A stretch of 64,000 nt of DNA from Ensifer sesbaniae. Lineage in GTDB: Bacteria > Pseudomonadota > Alphaproteobacteria > Rhizobiales > Rhizobiaceae. The notes under the pieces were generated by a model. The model did not search any database. It saw only the letters and a program-made list of their open reading frames with translations, and was not told the DNA's origin. Location: positions 3,169,137-3,233,136 of the forward strand of contig NZ_JABEKU010000001.1 in NCBI RefSeq assembly GCF_013283665.1. The letters are read 5' to 3'. A program made the translations under genes and the position numbers. Below, piece after piece: positions 61,032 through 64,000 of this stretch; within the stretch, counting starts at the first letter, position 1, and every line of letters starts with the position of its first letter.

Positions 61032-61923
61032 TTATCCTCGCCGCGCGATCAGGATGCCGAGAAGGACGATCGCCCCGCCGATCGCCTGCATCAGCCCGAC
61101 CGGCTCGGCAAGCAGGATCCAGGCCAGGATCGCCGCCACGACCGGCTGCAAGAGCAGGGTCAGCGACGAAAAGGCGGGCGGCAAATAGGCGAGCGCATAG
61201 GTGATCGCCACCTGCCCGCCGGCATGGCTGACGAAGGCGAGGCCGAAGAGCATCGCCCAGCCGAAGGCGGTCGGCGGCAAAAGCGACGGCTCGAAGAGCA
61301 CTGCCATCGGCAGCATGCAGATCGCCGCCGAGGCCGTACTCCAGATCATGATGCGCACAGTGCTGAACAGGCTGCGCAGCCGGCCGATCGCCAGGATATA
61401 GCCGGCATAGAACATGGCCGCGACGACGGCGATGCCGTCGCCCAGTAGATTACCCTCGCCGAGCGCCATCGGCCCGCCCTTGAGGATCACCACGCCCGCG
61501 ACTGCCGTTGTGAGGCCGATCGCAAAAATGGCGCTGATCCGCGCGCGAAACAGCAGCCAACTCGCAAGCGTCACAAAAACGGAGATTGGCGAGAAGCGTG
61601 GCGTTGGCGACGGATGTCTTGGTCAGCGCATAGTGCCAGGCGCCGAGATCGATCGCGAGAAATACGCCGGGCAGGATCAAGAGCGCATATTCCGACAGCT
61701 TTTCCGGTCGCCGCCCGCCAGCACCCTCAGGACGGAACCAGGTCCAGGCGAGCAGCGGGATCAAGGCCAGCGCGACGCGCCAGAAGGCGGTCGCCAGCGG
61801 CCCCACCTCCGACAGCCGCACGAAGATTGGCGAGCCACCGATCGCAGCGCCGCCGATGAGGAATGCCGCCATGGCGACGCGATTGTGGGCGGAGGAATGA
61901 TGTGCGTGGGTCACGGGAGGCAT
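61032..61923 (-). pseudogene. EamA/DMT transporter interrupted by a frameshift
   Basis: Two overlapping frames on the minus strand together make one EamA transporter of about 290 residues. The N-terminal half (61590-61923) begins MPPVTHAHHSSAHNRVAMAAFLIGGAAIGGSPIFVRLSEVGPLATAFWRVALALIPLLAW and reads normally until TSVANATLLANL. The C-terminal half starts in another frame with FVTLASWLLFRARISAIFAIGLTTAVAGVVILKG. The break is at about 61580-61590. Family proteins usually continue LLANLAPIFVTLA here, so about 11 bases appear lost; a repeated ATCTC could have mediated the deletion. It may be a pseudogene or a sequencing error; both halves are otherwise well preserved. Confidence 0.75.
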
Positions 61924-62002
61924 CCGGAAAGGAGCGTCGTCTGAGGCGGGCAGATGCAGGCAGCCAGCGACAGTCCTTGTGCGTCGAGGCCTGAAAGAAA
62001 AA

Positions 62003-62033
62003 CGGCCGCCGCGGGTTGCGACGGCCGCCTTTC
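62003..62033 (-). terminator. Terminator of the aldehyde dehydrogenase gene
   Basis: On the minus strand GGCGGCCGTCGC and GCGGCGGCCG form a GC-rich stem around an AACCC loop, followed by TTTTTC. It lies 20 bases after the stop codon. Confidence 0.8.
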
Positions 62034-62052
62034 AAGGGGCGTTATGCCTTGC

Positions 62053-63486
62053 TCAGGTGGCGTCCGGAACGTGGATGGTCTTCACTTCGAGGAAGTCCTC
62101 GAGCCCGAAGATACCGCCTTCGCGGCCATTGCCCGACTGCTTGTAGCCACCGAACGGGCTGCCATAACGGTGCGGCCCGCCGTTGATGTGCACCATGCCG
62201 GCGCGCAGGCGCGCGGCGACGCGCTCCGCGCGCTTCGGGTCGCCCGTCTGCACATAGGCAGCAAGACCGTAGTTGGTGTCGTTGGCGATCGCGATCGCTT
62301 CCTCCTCGGTGTCGAAGGGAATGATCGCAAGCACCGGACCGAAAACCTCTTCGCGAGCGATGCGCATGTCGTTGTTGACGTCGGCAAAAATCGTCGGCTT
62401 GACGAAGTAACCGGTCTCGAAGCCTTCGGGCTTGCCGGCACCGCCGACGAGAAGACGCGCACCTTCGGCGATACCCGCCTCGATCAGCGCCTGCACCCGG
62501 CCGAACTGGATATGGCTGACGAGCGGGCCGATATGGCTGCCTTCCTTGGTCGGATCGCCCACCTTCGCCTCTTTGCCGACGCGCTTGGCGATCTCGACCA
62601 CCTTGTCGTAGACGCTGCGCTCCACCAGCATGCGGGTCGGGGCATCGCAGGACTGGCCGGAATTGTTGAAGCATTCCAGCACGCTGCCGGTGACGCGATC
62701 TTCGAGATCGGCATCGGCAAAGACGATGTTCGGCGACTTGCCGCCAAGCTCGAGCGTCACGCGCTTGACGGTCTCGGCCGCATCCTTGCTGACGGCGATG
62801 CCGGCGCGGGTCGAGCCGGTGAACGACATCATGTCGATGTCGGGATGCTTCGACAGTGCGGCACCGGCATGGATGCCGTCGCCATTGACGAGGTTGAAGA
62901 CACCGGCCGGGAAGCCCGCCTCATGCACCATCTCCGCATAGAGCATGGCGTTCAGCGGCGTGAATTCGCTCGGCTTCAGGATGCAGGTCGAGCCGGTCGC
63001 CAGCGCCGGCACCACCTTCAGGGCGATCTGGTTGATCGGCCAGTTCCAGGGTGTGATCAGCCCGCAGACACCGATCGGCTCGCGCAGGATCACGTCGCCG
63101 TTCGGCAGCCGGTCGCGGGTCTTCAGACGCTTCAGCGCGTCGATGAAGCCCTGGAGGTGACCGACGCCGACATCGGCCTGCTGCTCGCGGGTCATAGTCT
63201 TCGGCGCACCGAGTTCCATGGTGATCGTGTCGACCATCTCGTCGTAGCGGCGCTTGTAGACGGCGAGCAGTTTTTCGAGCAGCGCCAGCCGCTCCTCGAC
63301 GCTTGTTTGGCTATAGGCTGCAAAGGCCTTCTTGGCGGCGGCTACCGCGCGATCGATATCCTCGGCGGTGCCCATCGAGATCACCGCAACAGGCTTTTCA
63401 GTCGCGGGGTTCAAGACCTCCAGGTCGTTGGCAACGACCGGATCCACCCAGGCGCCGTTGATGTAGAACTTGCGTTTGTCGAGCAT
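62053..63486 (-). CDS. NAD-dependent aldehyde dehydrogenase
   Basis: A 477-residue ALDH-superfamily enzyme. The catalytic cysteine is in FNNSGQSCDAPTRMLV and the general base glutamate is in VTLELGGKSPNIVFADAD; NWPINQIALKVVPALATGSTCILKPSEFTPL is the cofactor site. The motif ITPWNWP shows a usual NAD(P) pocket. GGAAGGAGGAGC lies before the ATG at 63486; the frame up to 63528 is rejected. It probably oxidises an amino-aldehyde derived from the amine pathway to the acid, for example 4-aminobutanal or guanidinobutanal, but other aldehydes are possible. It has its own terminator and is 16 bases downstream of the partial MBL-fold gene. Confidence 0.93.
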   Translation of the reverse strand: MLDKRKFYINGAWVDPVVANDLEVLNPATEKPVAVISMGTAEDIDRAVAAAKKAFAAYSQTSVEERLALLEKLLAVYKRRYDEMVDTITMELGAPKTMTREQQADVGVGHLQGFIDALKRLKTRDRLPNGDVILREPIGVCGLITPWNWPINQIALKVVPALATGSTCILKPSEFTPLNAMLYAEMVHEAGFPAGVFNLVNGDGIHAGAALSKHPDIDMMSFTGSTRAGIAVSKDAAETVKRVTLELGGKSPNIVFADADLEDRVTGSVLECFNNSGQSCDAPTRMLVERSVYDKVVEIAKRVGKEAKVGDPTKEGSHIGPLVSHIQFGRVQALIEAGIAEGARLLVGGAGKPEGFETGYFVKPTIFADVNNDMRIAREEVFGPVLAIIPFDTEEEAIAIANDTNYGLAAYVQTGDPKRAERVAARLRAGMVHINGGPHRYGSPFGGYKQSGNGREGGIFGLEDFLEVKTIHVPDAT

Positions 63487-63502
63487 TCGCTCCTCCTTCC
63501 CG

Positions 63503-64000
63503 TCAGTTTGTCTTTTGTTTTTCAGCAAGCCAGTCGCGGATCAGCGCTCTGTAGCGCTCGCCGGAAAAGCTCGGAAAATGTCCGCCGTGAACGATACGTG
63601 CGGGGATCGTAAGCAGGCGTTCCATCGACGCCAGATAGTCGCCGGCATTGGAATGATAGGTGTCCTCGATCAGCGGCCCATCGTAGAGGATATCGCCGGA
63701 GAACAGGATACCGGTCTTCGCCTCGAAAAGCGCAATACCGCCGGGCGAATGGCCGGGCGTGTGGATGACCTCGAAGACCCGGTCGCCGAGATCGATGTGG
63801 TCGCCATCTTCCAAGAGCCGCGTCGCCGGCGCCGCCTTTACCGCATAGGTGGTGGAAGCATAGGGTTCGGGCGGCAGCGCGTCGAAGATCTCGTCGGCGA
63901 CATAGGGATCGGCGAGCGTATTCTTGCGCGTCGGGTGCGCCAGAAGATCCGCCTCGGCAGCATGCACACAGCGGCAGTCGAATTCGTGATGGCAGCCGAT
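63503..64000 (-). CDS. MBL-fold metallo-hydrolase (5' end outside window)
   Basis: The reading frame is open to base 64000, so the N-terminus with the HxHxDH metal motif lies outside; about 165 residues are present. Visible motifs are GDRVFEVIHTPGHSPGGIALFEAKTGILFSGDILYDGP (third histidine and bridging aspartate of the metallo-beta-lactamase fold) and VHGGHFPSFSGERYRALIRDWL (last histidine). The GTG at 63967 is internal. The family includes glyoxalase II, quinolone and lactone hydrolases; no substrate can be named. It probably forms one transcript with the aldehyde dehydrogenase. Confidence 0.85.
   Translation of the reverse strand: MGCHHEFDCRCVHAAEADLLAHPTRKNTLADPYVADEIFDALPPEPYASTTYAVKAAPATRLLEDGDHIDLGDRVFEVIHTPGHSPGGIALFEAKTGILFSGDILYDGPLIEDTYHSNAGDYLASMERLLTIPARIVHGGHFPSFSGERYRALIRDWLAEKQKTN

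Overview
The window is a stretch of high-GC chromosome from an alphaproteobacterium of the order Rhizobiales, most probably Sinorhizobium/Ensifer or a close relative. This is inferred from several things: the urease locus with small genes between the ure genes, the six-gene liv operon with a DUF6867-type membrane protein, the soxBDAG order, and short palindromic intergenic repeats that look like the RIME elements known from rhizobia. I see no rRNA, tRNA, CRISPR array, transposase, phage gene or replication origin. The content is metabolic: nitrogen-compound catabolism, the ABC transporters that feed it, and stress or detoxification genes.

Layout. 1-1209 is the 3' part of preA (reductive pyrimidine catabolism). 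1275-6299 holds a zinc-type quinone/alcohol dehydrogenase with a divergent LysR regulator, a membrane ferredoxin-adenylate cyclase fusion and an EamA exporter. 6315-15089 is a pyrimidine-catabolism region: a RutR-type TetR regulator with a near-consensus operator at 7103-7118, an M20 amidohydrolase, a dihydropyrimidinase, a cupin protein and a coupled ABC operon that also contains a GNAT acetyltransferase and a small SMR-like protein. 15686-20214 encodes an RND efflux pump, and 20479-21159 a Crp/Fnr regulator with an FNR-type box upstream. 21198-29722 is the urease locus, in transcription order (minus strand) ureD, ureA, DUF1272, ureB, LprI-like, GT29-like accessory protein, ureC, TIGR02117-like protein, peroxiredoxin, antibiotic-biosynthesis-monooxygenase-like protein, ureE, ureF, ureG. 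30196-35706 is a branched-chain amino-acid ABC operon. 35992-43794 is a sarcosine oxidase operon plus a related FAD/GcvT oxidoreductase. 44025-45621 carries a CysQ-like phosphatase and Dps, followed by a small decayed Crp-like fragment.

45924-50183 holds a short-chain dehydrogenase, a fusion of a two-domain VOC dioxygenase with a carboxylesterase-type hydrolase, an FMN reductase and a second VOC dioxygenase. The families match those of the Bacillus subtilis mhq quinone-stress regulon. 50368-63486 looks like a polyamine/guanidino-compound catabolic region: nitrilase-family amidase, spermidine/putrescine-type ABC transporter, polar amino-acid ABC transporter, agmatinase-family ureohydrolase, divergent LysR regulator with a perfect palindrome in the divergent promoter region, aminotransferase, a frameshifted EamA gene and an aldehyde dehydrogenase. 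A metallo-beta-lactamase-fold gene runs off the end.

Links between regions. The pyrimidine, urease and ureohydrolase pathways all release ammonia and either urea or carbamoyl nitrogen. The ureohydrolase would make urea that the urease some 30 kb away could hydrolyse. The most interesting candidates for further work are the VOC-hydrolase fusion cassette, the 7TM-like/ferredoxin/cyclase fusion, the five-gene pyrimidine transporter operon with two unexplained passengers, and the repeat elements that supply the stop codons of ureF and ureD. None is proven to be a new system.
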